Shown piece by piece: positions 11,301 through 23,441 of a stretch of DNA of 64,000 nt. The notes beneath the pieces were generated by a model. The model did no database searches, had not been told where the DNA came from, and worked only from the letters and a program-made list of their open reading frames with translations. The stretch spans positions 1 to 64,000 of the forward strand of contig NW_003135104.1 in the NCBI RefSeq assembly GCF_000003605.2. Reading direction: 5' to 3'. The number at the start of each line of letters is the position of its first letter. Positions within the stretch are counted from its first letter, which is position 1. The position numbers and the translations under genes were made by a program. The DNA comes from Saccoglossus kowalevskii. Lineage: Eukaryota; Hemichordata; Enteropneusta; Harrimaniidae.

Positions 11301-12768
11301 AGTAGAAACTTTTCGGGGTTTTCACCACATCAGCACAATTTGAGTAGAAACCTTTTAGGGTTTTCACCACATCAGCACAATTTGAGTAGAAATCTTTCAG
11401 GGTTTTCACCACATCAGCACAATTTGAGTAGAAACCTTTCAGGGTTTTCACCACATCAGCACAATTTGAGTAGAAACCTTTCGGGGTTTTCACCACATCA
11501 GCACAATTTGAGTAGAAACCTTTCAGGGTTTTCACCACATCAGCACAATTTGAGTAGAAACCTTTCGGGGTTTTCACCACATCAGCAGAATTTGAGTAGA
11601 AACCTTTCGGGGTTTTCACCACATCAGCACAATTTGAGTAGAAACCTTTCAGGGTTTTCACCACATCAGCACAATTTGAGTAGAAACCTTTCAGGGTTTT
11701 CACCACATCAGCACAATTTGAGTAGAAAACTTTCGGGGTTTTCACCACATCAGCACAATTTGAGTAGAAAACTTTCGGGGTTTTCACCACATCAGCACAA
11801 TTTGAGTAGAAAATTTTCAGGGTTTTCACCACATCAGCACAATTTGAGTAGAAACCTTTCAGGGATTACACCACATCAGCACAATTTGAGTAGAAACCTT
11901 TCGGGGTTTTCACCACATCAGCACAATTTGAGTAGAAAACTTTCGGGGTTTTCACCACATCAGCACAATTTGAGTAGAAAATTTTCAGGGTTTTCACCAC
12001 ATCAGCACAATTTGAGTAGAAACCTTTCAGGGATTTCACCACATCAGCACAATTTGAGTAGAAACCTTTCAGGGTTTTCACCACATCAGCACAATTTGAG
12101 TAGAAACCTTTCATGGTTTTCACCACATCAGCACAAATTGAGTAGAAACCTTTCAGGGTTTTCACCACGTCAGCACAATTTGAGTAGGAACCTTTCGGGG
12201 TTTTCACCACATCAGCACAATTTGAGTAGAAACCTTTCAGGGTTTTCACCACATCAGCACAATTTGAGTAGAAACCTTTCTGGGTTTTCACCACATCCGC
12301 ACAATTTGAGTAGAAACCTTTCAGGGTTTTTCCACACCAGCACAATTTGAGTAGAAACCTTTCGGGGTTTTCACCACACCAGCACAATTTGAGTAGGAAC
12401 CTTTCGGGGTTTTCACCACATTAGCACAATTTGAGTAGAAACCTTTCAGGGTTTTCACCACATCAGCACAATTTGAGTAGAAACCTTTCAGGGTTTTTCC
12501 ACACCAGCACAATTTGAGTAGAAACCTTTCAGGGTTTTCACCACATCAGCACAATTTGAGTAGAAACCTTTCAGGGTTTTCACCACATCAGCACAATTTG
12601 AGTAGAAACCTTTCAGGGTTTTCACCACATCAGCACAATTTGAGTAGGAACCTTTCAGGGTTTTCACCACATCAGCACAATTTGAGTAGAAACCTTTCAG
12701 GGTTTTCACCACATCAGCACAATTTGAGTAGAAACCTTTCAGGGTTTTTCCACACCAGCACAATTTGA
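11301..12768 (+). repeat. Block Q, second copy, with Block C
   Basis: An AAAACTTTC-rich section with CAGGGATTACACC (11862) and CAGGGATTTCACC (12030) leads into the Block Q run of TTTCATGG, CACAAATTGAG, CACGTCAG, TTTCTGGG and CACATCCGCAC, then 41-bp markers at 12350 and 12768. It joins the family of 944-1480 to the family of 9042-9922. Confidence 0.87.
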
Positions 12769-13540
12769 ATAAAAACCTTTCGGGGTTTTCACCACATCAG
12801 CACAATTTGAGTAGAAAATTTTCAGGTCTTTCACCACATCAGCACAATTTGAGTAGAAACCTTTCAGGGTTTTCACCACATCAGCACAATTTGAGTAGAA
12901 ACCTTTCGGGGTTTTCACCACATCAGCACAATTTGAGTAGAAACCTTTCAGGGTTTTCACCACATCAGCACAATTTGAGTAGGAACCTTTCAGGGTTTTC
13001 ACCACATCAGCACAATTTGAGTAGAAACCTTTCAGGGTTTTCACCACATCAGCACAATTTGAGTAGAAACCTTTCGGGGTTTTCACACATCAGCACAATT
13101 TGAGTAGAAACCTTTCAGGGTTTTCATCTCATCAGCCAAATTTGAGTAGAAAACTTTCGGGGTTTTCACCACATCAGCACAGTTTGAGTAGAAACCTTTT
13201 GGGGTTTTCATCTCATCAGCCAAATTTGAGTAGAAAACTTTCGGGGTTTTCACCACATCAGCACAGTTTGAGTAGAAACCTTTCGTGGTTTTCACCACAT
13301 CAGCACAATTTGAGTAGAAACCTTTCGGGGTTTTCACCACATCAGCTCAATTTGAGTAGAAACCTTTCGGGGTTTTCACCACATCAGCTCAATTTGAGTA
13401 GAAACCTTTCAGGGTTTTCACCACATCAGCGCAATTTGAGTAGAAACCTTTTATGGTTTTCACCACATCAGCACAATTTGAGAAGGAACCTTTCGGGGTT
13501 TTCACCACATCAGCACAATTTCAGTAGAAACCTTTAAGGG
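12769..13540 (+). repeat. truncated Block B
   Basis: After the GAATAAAAACC opening there is a short run of units and one unit reading GGGGTTTTCACACATC. Then the Block B signature starts directly, from CATCTCATCAGCC at about 13126 to GAGAAGGAACC at about 13480. It then passes to CAGCACAATTTCAG and CCTTTAAGGG, skipping about 0.4 kb present in the 3-5 kb copies. It is an internally deleted or recombined copy. Confidence 0.87.
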
Positions 13541-14150
13541 TTTTCACCACACCAGCACAATTTGAGTAGGAACCTTTCGTGGTTTTCACCACATCAGCAC
13601 AATTTGAGTAGAAACCTTTCAGGGTTTTCACCACATCAGCACAATTTGAGTAGAAACCTTTCGGGGTTTTCACCACATCAGCACAATTTGAGTAGAAACC
13701 TTTCGGGGTTTTCACCACATCAGCACAATTTGAGTAGAAACCTTTCAGGGTTTTCACCACATCAGCACACTTTGAGTAGAAACCTTTCAGGGTTTTCACC
13801 ACATCAGCACAATTTGAGTAGAAACCTTTCAGGGTTTTCACCACATCAGCACAATTTGAGTAGAAACCTTTTAGGGTTTTCACCACATCAGCACAATTTG
13901 AGTAGAAACCTTTCGGGGTTTTCACCACATCAGCACAATTTGAGTAGAAACCTTTCAGGGTTTTCACCACATCAGCACAATTTGAGTAGAAACCTTTCAG
14001 GGTTTTCACCACATCAGCACAATTTGAGTAGAAACCTTTCAGGGTTTTCACCACATCAGCACAATTTGAGTAGAAACCTTTCAGGGTTTTCACCACATCA
14101 GCACAATTTGAGTAGAAACCTTTCAGGGTTTTCACCACACCAGCACAATT
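13541..14150 (+). repeat. ordinary units after truncated Block B
   Basis: About fourteen mostly standard units begin with GTAGGAACCTTTCGTGG, as after the other CCTTTAAGGG units at 5266 and 47071. One carries CAGCACACTTTG and one CCTTTTAGGG. Confidence 0.85.
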
Positions 14151-14240
14151 TGAGTAGAACCTTTCAGGTTTTCACCACATCAGCACAATTTGAGTAGAAA
14201 CCTTCGGGGTTTCACCACATCAGCACAATTTGAGTAGAAA
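14150..14240. other. indel-rich patch
   Basis: GTAGAACCTTTCAGG, CAGGTTTTCACC, AAACCTTCGGGGTTTCACC and GTAGAAACTTTCGGGG occur within three units. Likely consensus errors. Confidence 0.6.
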
Positions 14241-14942
14241 CTTTCGGGGTTTTCACCACATCAGCACAATTTGAGTAGAAACCTTTTAGGGTTTTCACCA
14301 CATCAGCACAATTTGAGTAGAAACCTTTTAGGGTTTTCACCACATCAGCACAATTTGAGTAGAAACCTTTCAGGGTTTTCACCACATCAGCACAATTTGA
14401 GTAGAAACCTTTCAGGGTTTTCACCACATCAGCACAATTTGAGTAGAAAACTTTCGGGGTTTTCACCACATCAGCAGAATTTTAGTAGAAACATTTCGGG
14501 GTTTTCACCACATCAGCACAATTTGAGTAGAAACCTTTCAGGGTTTTCACCACATCAGCACAATTTGAGTGGAAAACTTTCGGGGTTTTCACCACATCAG
14601 CACAATTTGAGTAGAAACCTTTCAGGGTTTTCACCACATCAGCACAATTTGAGTAGAAACCTTTCAGGGTTTTCACCACATCAGCACAATTTGAGTAGAA
14701 ACCTTTCATGGTTTTCACCACATCAGCACAAATTGAGTAGAAACCTTTCAGGGTTTTCACCACGTCAGCAGAATTTGAGTAGGAACCTTTCGGGGTTTTC
14801 ACCACATCAGCACAATTTGAGTAGAAACCTTTCAGGGTTTTCACCACAGCACAATTTGAGTAGAAACCTTTCAGGGTTTTCACCACATCAGCACAATTTG
14901 AGTAGAAACCTTTCAGGGTTTTTCCACACTAGCACAATTTGA
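14241..14942 (+). repeat. block with CAGCAGAATTTTAG unit, tail copied at the window end
   Basis: It holds CAGCAGAATTTTAGTAG plus AAACATTTCGGGG at 14472, a pair that recurs at 41342 and 41720. Its last 250 bp carry TTTCATGG, CACAAATTGAG, CACGTCAGCAGAATTTG, a 39-bp unit and the rare CCACACTAGCAC. They are repeated at about 63750-64000 with an offset of 49059 bp. Confidence 0.9.
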
Positions 14943-16500
14943 GTAGAAACCTTTCGGGGTTTTCACCACACCAGCACAATTTGAGTAGAAACCTTTTGGG
15001 GTTTTCACAACATCAGCACAATTTGAGTAGAAACCTTTCAGGGTTTTTACCACATCAGCACAATTTGAGTAGAAACCTTTCAGGTCTTTCACCACATCAG
15101 CGCAATTTGAGTAGAAACCTTTCAGGGTTTTCACCACATCAGCACAATTTGAGTAGAAACCTTTCGGGGTTTTCACCACATCAGCACAATTTGAGTAGAA
15201 ACCTTTCAGGGTTTTCACCACATCAGCACAATTTGAGTAGGAACCTTTCAGGGTTTTCACCACATCAGCACAATTTGAGTAGAAACCTTTCAGGGTTTTC
15301 ACCACATCAGCACAATTTGAGTAGAAACCTTTCGGGGTTTTCACCACATCAGCACAATTTGAGTAGAAACCTTTCAGGGTTTTCACCACATCAGCACAAT
15401 TTGAGTAGAAACCTTTCGGGGTTTTCACCACATCAGCAGAATTTGAGTAGAAACCTTTCGGGGTTTTCACCACATCAGCACAATTTGAGTAGAAAACTTT
15501 CGGGGTTTTCACCACATCAGCACAATTTGAGTAGAAACCTTTCAGGGTTTTCACCACATCAGCACAATTTGAGTAGAAACCTTTCATGGTTTTCACCACA
15601 TCAGCACAAATTGAGTAGAAACCTTTCGGGGTTTTCACCACGTCAGCACAATTTGAGTAGGAACCTTTCGGGGTTTTCACCACATCAGCACAATTTGAGT
15701 AGAAACCTTTCTGGGTTTTCACCACATCCGCACAATTTGAGTAGAAACCTTTCAGGGTTTTTCCACACCAGCACAATTTGAGTAGAAACCTTTCGGGGTT
15801 TTCACCACACCAGCACAATTTGAGTAGGAACCTTTCGGGGTTTTCACCACATTAGCACAATTTGAGTAGAAACCTTTCAGGGTTTTCACCACATCAGCAC
15901 AATTTGAGTAGAAACCTTTCAGGGTTTTCACCACATCAGCACAATTTGAGTAGAAACCTTTCAGGGTTTTCACCACATCAGCACAATTTGAGTAGAAACC
16001 TTTCAGGGTTTTCACCACATCAGCACAATTTGAGTAGGAACCTTTCAGGGTTTTCACCACATCAGCACAATTTGAGTAGAAACCTTTCAGGGTTTTCACC
16101 ACATCAGCACAATTTGAGTAGAAACCTTTCAGGGTTTTTCCACACCAGCACAATTTGAATAAAAACCTTTCGGGGTTTTCACCACATCAGCACAATTTGA
16201 GTAGAAAATTTTCAGGTCTTTCACCACATCAGCACAATTTGAGTAGGAACCTTTCAGGGTTTTCACCACATCAGCACAATTTGAGTAGAAACCTTTCAGG
16301 GTTTTCACCACATCAGCACAATTTGAGTAGAAACCTTTCGGGGTTTTCACCACATCAGCACAATTTGAGTAGAAACCTTTCGGGGTTTTCACCACATCAG
16401 CACAATTTGAGTAGAAACCTTTTAGGGTTTTCACCACATCAGCAGAATTTGAGTAAGAAACCTTTCAGGGTTTTCACCACATCAGCACACTTTGAGTAGA
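14943..16500 (+). repeat. Block Q, third copy, with Block C
   Basis: A 20-unit run between markers 839 bp apart carries the Block Q signature and ends at 15781. The 377-bp form of Block C follows (15862-16158), then GAATAAAAACC and AAATTTTCAGGTC units. The 15752-16158 part is matched at 59997-60403 with an offset of 44245 bp. Confidence 0.9.
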
Positions 16501-17230
16501 AACCTTTCATGGTTTTCACCACATCAGCACAATTTGAGTAGAAACCTTTCGAGGTTTTCACCACATCAGCACACTTTGAGTAGAAACCTTTCAGGGTTTT
16601 CACCACATCAGCACAATTTGAGTAGAAACCTTTCAGGGTTTTCACCACATCAGCACAATTTGAGTAGAAACCTTTCTGGGTTTTCACCACATCAGCACAC
16701 TTTGAGTAGAAACCTTTCGTGGTTTTCACCACATCAGCACAATTTGAGTAGAAACCTTTCGCGGTTTTCACCACATCAGCACAATTTGAGTAGAAACCTT
16801 TCGGGGTTTTCACCACATCAGCACAATTTGAGTAAAAACCTTTCGGGGTTTTCACCACATGAGCACAATTTGAGTAGAAACCTTTTAGGGTTTTCACCAC
16901 ATCAGCACAATTTGAGTAGAAACCTTTCAGGGTTTTCACCATATCAGCACAATTTGAGTAGAAACCTTTCAGGGTTTTCACCACATCAGCACAATTTGAG
17001 TAGAAACCTTTCTGGGTTTTCACCACATCAGCACAATTTGAGTAGAAAACCTTTCGGGGTTTTCACCACATCAGCACAATTTGAGTAGAAACCTTTCAGG
17101 GTTTTCACCACATCAGCGCAATTTGAGTAGAAACCTTTCAGGGTTTTCACCACATCAGCACAATTTGAGTTGAAACCTTTCAGGGTTTTCACCACATCAG
17201 CACAATTTGAGTAGAAAACCTTTCGGGGTT
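16501..17230 (+). repeat. block rich in CAGCACACTTTG units
   Basis: Units with CACACTTTG, TTTCATGG, TTTCGAGG, TTTCTGGG, TTTCGTGG and TTTCGCGG follow in order. The first part recurs near 33250-33400 and the later part near 61940-62060. Two GTAGAAAACC units near 17045 and 17215 each gain one base, and a GTAAGAAACC unit lies near 16450. Confidence 0.8.
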
Positions 17231-20200
17231 TTCACCACATCAGCACAATTTGAGTAGAAACCTTTCGGGGTTTTCACCACATCAGCACAATTTGAGTAGA
17301 AACCTTTTAGGGTTTTCACAACATCAGCACAATTTGAGTAGAAACCTTTCAGGGTTTTCACCACATCAGCACAATTTGAGTAGAAACCTTTCAGGGTTTT
17401 CACCACATCAGCACAATTTGAGTAGAAACCTTTCTGGGTTTTCACCACATCAGCACAATTTGAGTAGAAACCTTTCGGGGTTTTCACCACATCAGCGCAA
17501 TTTGAGTAGAAACCTTTCAGGGTTTTCACCACATCAGCGCAATTTGAGTAGAAACCTTTCAGGGTTTTCACCACATCAGCACAATTTGAGTAGAAACCTT
17601 TCAGGGTTTTCACCACATCAGCACAATTTGAGTTGAAACCTTTCAGGGTTTTCACCACATCAGCACAATTTGAGTAGAAAGCTTTCGTGGTTTTCACCAC
17701 ATCAGCACAATTTGAGTAGAAACCTTTCGGGGTTTTCACCACATCAGCACAATTTGAGTAGAAACCTTTCGGGGTTTTCACCACATCAGCACAATTTGAG
17801 TAGAAACCTTTCAGGGTTTTCACCACATCAGCACAATTTGAGTAGAAACCTTTCAGGGTTTTCACCACATCAGCGCAATTTGAGTAGAAACCTTTCAGGG
17901 TTTTCACCACATCAGCACAATTTGAGTTGAAACCTTTCAGGGTTTTCACCACATCAGCACAATTTGAGTAGAAACCTTTCAGGGTTTTCACCACATCAGC
18001 ACAATATGAGTAGAAACCTTTCAGGGTTTTCACCACATCAGCACAATTTGAGTAGAAACCTTTCGGGGTTTTCACCACACCAGCACAATTTGAGTAGGAA
18101 CCTTTCGGGGTTTTCACCACATCAGCACAATTTGAGTAGAAACCTTTCAGGTTTTCACCACATCAGCACAATTTGAGTAGAAACCTTTCAGGGTTTTTCC
18201 ACACCAGCACAATTTGAGTAGAAACCTTTCGGGGTTTTCACCACATCAGCACTATTTGAGTAGAACATTTTCAGGTCTTTCACCACATCAGCACAATATG
18301 AGTAGGAAGCTTTCGGGGTTTTCACCACACCAGCACAATTTGAGTGGAAACCTTTCGGGGTTTTCACCACAGCACAATTTGAGTAGAAACCATTCAGGGT
18401 TTTCACCACACCAGCACAATTTGAGTAGGAACCTTTCGGGGTTTTCACCACATCAGCACAATTTGACTAGAAATTTTTCAGGGTTTTCACCACACCAGCA
18501 CAATTTGAGTAGAAACCTTTCAGGGTTTTCACCACATCAGCACAATTTGAGTAGAAACCTTTCAGGGTTTTCACCACATCAGCACAATTTGAGTAGAAAC
18601 CTTTCAGGGTTTTCACCACATCAGCACAATTTGAGTAGAAACCTTTCAGGGTTTTCACCACATCAGCACAATTTGAGTAGAAACCTTTCAGGGTTTTCAC
18701 CACATCAGCACAATTTGAGTAGAAACCTTTCGGGGTTTTCACCACATCAGCACAATTTGAGTAGAAACCTTTCAGGGTTTTCACCACATCAGCGCAATTT
18801 GAGTAGAAACCTTTCAGGGTTTTCACCACATCAGCGCAATTTGAGTAGAAACCTTTCAGGGTTTTCACCACATCAGCACAATTTGAGTTGAAACCTTTCA
18901 GGGTTTTCACCACATCAGCACAATTTGAGTAGAAACCTTTCAGGGTTTTCACCACATCAGCACAATATGAGTAGGAAGCTTTCGGGGTTTTCACCACACC
19001 AGCACAATTTGAGTGGAAACCTTTCGGGGTTTTCACCACAGCACAATTTGAGTAGAAACCATTCAGGGTTTTCACCACACCAGCACAATTTGAGTAGGAA
19101 CCTTTCGGGGTTTTCACCACATCAGCACAATTTGACTAGAAATTGTTCAGGGTTTTCACCACACCAGCACAATTTGAGTAGAAACCTTTCAGGGTTTTCA
19201 CCACATCAGCACAATTTGAGTAGAAACCTTTCAGGGTTTTCACCACATCAGCACAATTTGAGTAGAAACCTTTCAGGGTTTTCACCACATCAGCACAATT
19301 TGAGTAGAAACCTTTCAGGGTTTTCACCACATCAGCACAATTTGAGTAGAAACCTTTCACGGTTTTCACCACATCAGCACAATTTGAGAAGGAACCTTTC
19401 GGGGTTTTCACCACATCAGCACAATTTGAGTAGGAACCTTTCAGGGTTTTCACCACATCAGCACAATTTGAGTAGAAACCTTTCAGGGTTTTCACCACAT
19501 CAGCGCAATTTGAGTAGAAACCTTTCAGGGTTTTCACCACATCAGCACAATTTGAGTTGAAACCTTTCAGGGTTTTCACCACATCAGCACAATTTGAGTA
19601 GAAACCTTTCAGGGTTTTCACCACATCAGCACAATATGAGTAGAAACCTTTCAGGGTTTTCACCACATCAGCACAATTTGAGTAGAAACCTTTCGGGGTT
19701 TTCACCACACCAGCACAATTTGAGTAGGAACCTTTCGGGGTTTTCACCACATCAGCACAATTTGAGTAGAAACCTTTCAGGTTTTCACCACATCAGCACA
19801 ATTTGAGTAGAAACCTTTCAGGGTTTTTCCACACCAGCACAATTTGAGTAGAAACCTTTCGGGGTTTTCACCACATCAGCACTATTTGAGTAGAACATTT
19901 TCAGGTCTTTCACCACATCAGCACAATATGAGTAGGAAGCTTTCGGGGTTTTCACCACACCAGCACAATTTGAGTGGAAACCTTTCGGGGTTTTCACCAC
20001 AGCACAATTTGAGTAGAAACCATTCAGGGTTTTCACCACACCAGCACAATTTGAGTAGGAACCTTTCGGGGTTTTCACCACATCAGCACAATTTGACTAG
20101 AAATTTTTCAGGGTTTTCACCACACCAGCACAATTTGAGTAGAAACCTTTCAGGGTTTTCACCACATCAGCACAATTTGAGTAGAAACCTTTCAGGGTTT

Positions 20201-20240
20201 TCACCACATCAGCACAATTTGAGTAGAAACCTTTCAGGGT
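17231..20240 (+). repeat. Block A tandem array with 1630-bp period
   Basis: The signature is a 41-bp marker, CACTATTTGAG, GTAGAACATTTTCAGGTC, CACAATATGAGTAGGAAGC, GAGTGGAAACC, a 39-bp unit, AAACCATTCAGGG and GACTAGAAATTTTTC. It occurs at 18188 and again at 19818, exactly 1630 bp later. A partial copy starts near 18960. The period equals 39 units minus 8 bp, which fits two 39-bp and two 41-bp units. Further copies are at 26639, 34340 and 37519. Confidence 0.93.
18334..18372 (+). repeat. 39-bp marker unit (representative copy)
   Basis: Three bases of CACATCAGCAC are missing, leaving TTTTCACCACAGCACAA, so the unit is 39 bp and the frame is kept. Other copies are near 14848, 19037, 19997, 26819, 30385, 34480, 36990, 37700, 51173, 51339, 52262 and 63904. 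In Block A it is always followed by a unit carrying AAACCATTCAGGG. Being rare and shared, it is a good lineage marker. Confidence 0.93.
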
Positions 20241-20400
20241 TTTTCACCACATCAGCACAATTTGAGTAGAAACCTTTTCAGGTTTTCACCACATCAGCAC
20301 ATTTGAGTAGAAACCTTTCAGGGTTTCACCACATCAGGCACAATTTGAGTAGAAACCTTTCGGGGTTTCACACATCAGCACAATTGAGTAGAAACCTTCG
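20240..20400. other. indel-rich patch
   Basis: GGGTTTTTCACC, CCTTTTCAGG, CAGCACATTTGAG, CAGGGTTTCACC, CATCAGGCACAA, GGGTTTCACACATC and AAACCTTCGGGG cluster here. It separates Block A from an AAAACTTTC-rich block, so it may mark a forced join. Confidence 0.65.
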
Positions 20401-22190
20401 GGGTTTTCATCTCATCAGCCAAATTTGAGTAGAAAACTTTCGGGGTTTTCACCACATCAGCACAATTTGAGTAGAAACCTTTCGGGGTTTTCACCACATC
20501 AGCACAATTTGAGTAGAAAACTTTCGGGGTTTTCACCACATCAGCACAATTTGAGTAGAAAACTTTCGGGGTTTTCACCACATCAGCACAATTTGAGTAG
20601 AAAATTTTCAGGGTTTTCACCACATCAGCACAATTTGAGTAGAAACCTTTCAGGGATTACACCACATCAGCACAATTTGAGTAGAAACCTTTCGGGGTTT
20701 TCACCACATCAGCACAATTTGAGTAGAAAACTTTCGGGGTTTTCACCACATCAGCACAATTTGAGTAGAAAATTTTCAGGGTTTTCACCACATCAGCACA
20801 ATTTGAGTAGAAACCTTTCAGGGATTTCACCACATCAGCACAATTTGAGTAGAAACCTTTCAGGGTTTTCACCACATCAGCACAATTTGAGTAGAAACCT
20901 TTCATGGTTTTCACCACATCAGCACAAATTGAGTAGAAACCTTTTGGGGTTTTCACCACATCAGCACAATTTGAGTAGAAATCTTTCAGGGTTTTTCCAC
21001 ACCAGCACAATTTGAGTTGAAACCTTTCGGGGTTTTCACCACACCAGCACAATTTGAGTAGGAACCTTTCGGGGTTTTCACCACATCAGCACAATTTGAG
21101 TAGAAACCTTTCAGGGTTTTCACCACATCAGCACAATTTGAGTAGAAACCTTTTGGGGTTTTCACAACATCAGCTCAATTTGAGTAGAAACCTTTCAGGG
21201 TTTTCACCACATCAGCACAATTTGAGTAGAAACCTTTCAGGGTTTTCACCACATCAGCACAATTTGAGTAGAAACCTTTCAGGGTTTTCACCACATCAGC
21301 ACAATTTGAGTAGAAACCTTTCAGGGTTTTCACCACATCAGCACAATTTGAGTAGAAACCTTTCAGGGTTTTCACCACATGAGCACAATTTGAGTAGAAA
21401 CCTTTCAGGGTTTTCACCACATCAGCACAATTTGAGTAGAAACCTTTCAGGGTTTTCACCACATCAGCACAAATTGAGTAGAAACCTTTCAGGGTTTTCA
21501 CCACATCAGCACAATTTGAGTAGAAAACTTTCGGGGTTTTCACCACATCAGCACAATTTGAGTAGAAACCTTTCAGGGTTTTCACCACATCAGCACAATT
21601 TGAGTAGAAACCTTTCAGGGTTTTCACCACATCAGCACAATTTGAGTAGAAATCTTTCGGGGTTTTCACCACATCAGCACAATTTGAGTAGAAATCTTTC
21701 GGGGTTTTCACCACATCAGCACAATTTGAGTAGAAAATTTTCAGGGTTTTCACCACATCAGCACAATTTGAGTAGGAACATTTCAGGGTTTTTCCACACC
21801 AGCACAATTTGAGTAGAAACCTTTCAGGGTTTTCACCACATCAGCACTATTTGAGTAGAACATTTTCAGGTCTTTCACCACATCAGCACAATTTGAGTAG
21901 AACATTTTCAGGTCTTTCACCACATCAGCACAATTTGAGTAGAAACCTTTCGGGGTTTTCACCACATCAGCACAATTTGAGTAGAAACCTTTCAGGGTTT
22001 TCACCACATCAGCACAATTTGAGTAGAAACCTTTCGGGGTTTTCACCACATCAGCAGAATTTGAGTAGAAACCTTTCAGGGTTTTCACCACATCAGCACA
22101 CTTTGAGTAGAAACCTTTCAGGGTTTTCACCACATCAGCACAATTTGAGTAGAAACCTTTCAGGGTTTTCACCACACCAGCACAATTTGA
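20401..22190 (+). repeat. AAAACTTTC-rich block then mixed units
   Basis: The first part parallels 11700-12130, including CAGGGATTACACC and CAGGGATTTCACC. After a marker at 21015 it follows the GAGTTGAAACC and CAACATCAGCTC series of 6527. After the marker at 21812 there are two successive GTAGAACATTTTCAGGTC units (about 21857 and 21899), a local doubling of that unit. Confidence 0.85.
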
Positions 22191-22325
22191 GTAGAACCTT
22201 TCAGGGTTTTCACCACATCAGCACAATTTGAGTAGAAACCTTTCAGGGTTTCCACATCAGCACAATTGAGTAGAAACCTTTCAGGGTTTTCACCACATCA
22301 GCACAATTGAGTAGAAACTTTCAGG
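22190..22325. other. indel-rich patch
   Basis: GTAGAACCTTTCAGGG, CAGGGTTTCCACATC, two CACAATTGAG units and GTAGAAACTTTCAGGG occur within about 130 bp. Probably low consensus quality. Confidence 0.6.
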
Positions 22326-23441
22326 GTTTTCACCACATCAGCACAATTTGAGTAGAAACCTTTCAGGGTTTTCACCACATCAGCACAATTTGAGTAGAAA
22401 CCTTTCAGGGTTTTCACCACATCAGCACAATTTGAGTAGAAACCTTTCAGGGTTTTCACCACATCAGCACAATTTGAGTAGAAACCTTTCAGGGTTTTCA
22501 CCACATCAGCACAATTTGAGTAGAAACCTTTCAGGGTTTTCACCACACCAGCACAATTTGAGTAGGAACCTTTCGGGGTTTTCACCACATCAGCACAATT
22601 TGAGTAGAAACCTTTCAGAGTTTTTCCACACCAGCACAATTTGAATAAAAACCTTTCGGGGTTTTCACCACATCAGCACAATTTGAGTAGAAACCTTTCA
22701 GGGTTTTCACCACATCAGCACAATTTGAGTAGAAACCTTTCAGGGTTTTCACCACATCAGCACAATTTGAGTAGAAACCTTTCAGGGTTTTCACCACATC
22801 AGCACAATTTGAGTAGAAACCTTTCAGGGTTTTCACCACATCAGCACAATTTGAGTAGAAACCTTTCAGGGTTTTCACCACATCAGCACAATTTGAGTAG
22901 AAACCTTTCAGGGTTTTCACCACATCAGCACAATTTGAGTAGAAACCTTTCAGGGTTTTCACCACATCAGCACAATTTGAGTAGAAACCTTTCAGGGTTT
23001 TCACCACATCAGCACAATTTGAGTAGAAACCTTTCAGGGTTTTCACCACATCAGCACAATTTGAGTAGAAACCTTTCAGGGTTTTCACCACATCAGCACA
23101 ATTTGAGTAGAAACCTTTCAGGGTTTTCACCACATCAGCACAATTTGAGTAGAAACCTTTCAGGGTTTACACCACACCAGCACAATTTGAGTAGGAACCT
23201 TTCGGGGTTTTCACCACATCAGCACAATTTGAGTAGAAACCTTTCAGGGTTTTCACCACATCAGCACAATTTGAGTAGAAACCTTTCAGGGTTTTCACCA
23301 CATCAGCACAATTTGAGTAGAAACCTTTCAGGGTTTTCACCACATCAGCACAATTTGAGTAGGAACCTTTCGGGGTTTTCACCACATCAGCACAATTTGA
23401 GTAGAAACCTTTCAGGGTTTTTCCACACCAGCACAATTTGA
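22326..23441 (+). repeat. most homogeneous part of the array
   Basis: From about 22680 to 23160 some twelve successive units appear identical to the A24 consensus on reading. One unit with CAGGGTTTACACC (23167) and a GTAGGAACCTTTCGGGG unit follow. The flanks match 34995-35543. Low divergence suggests recent unit-by-unit expansion or conversion. Confidence 0.85.

Noticed and set aside
20240-20400. Real biological hot spots of small indels
   Set aside because: Possible, but private one-base homopolymer changes in short clusters, often at block switches, are better explained by weak consensus.
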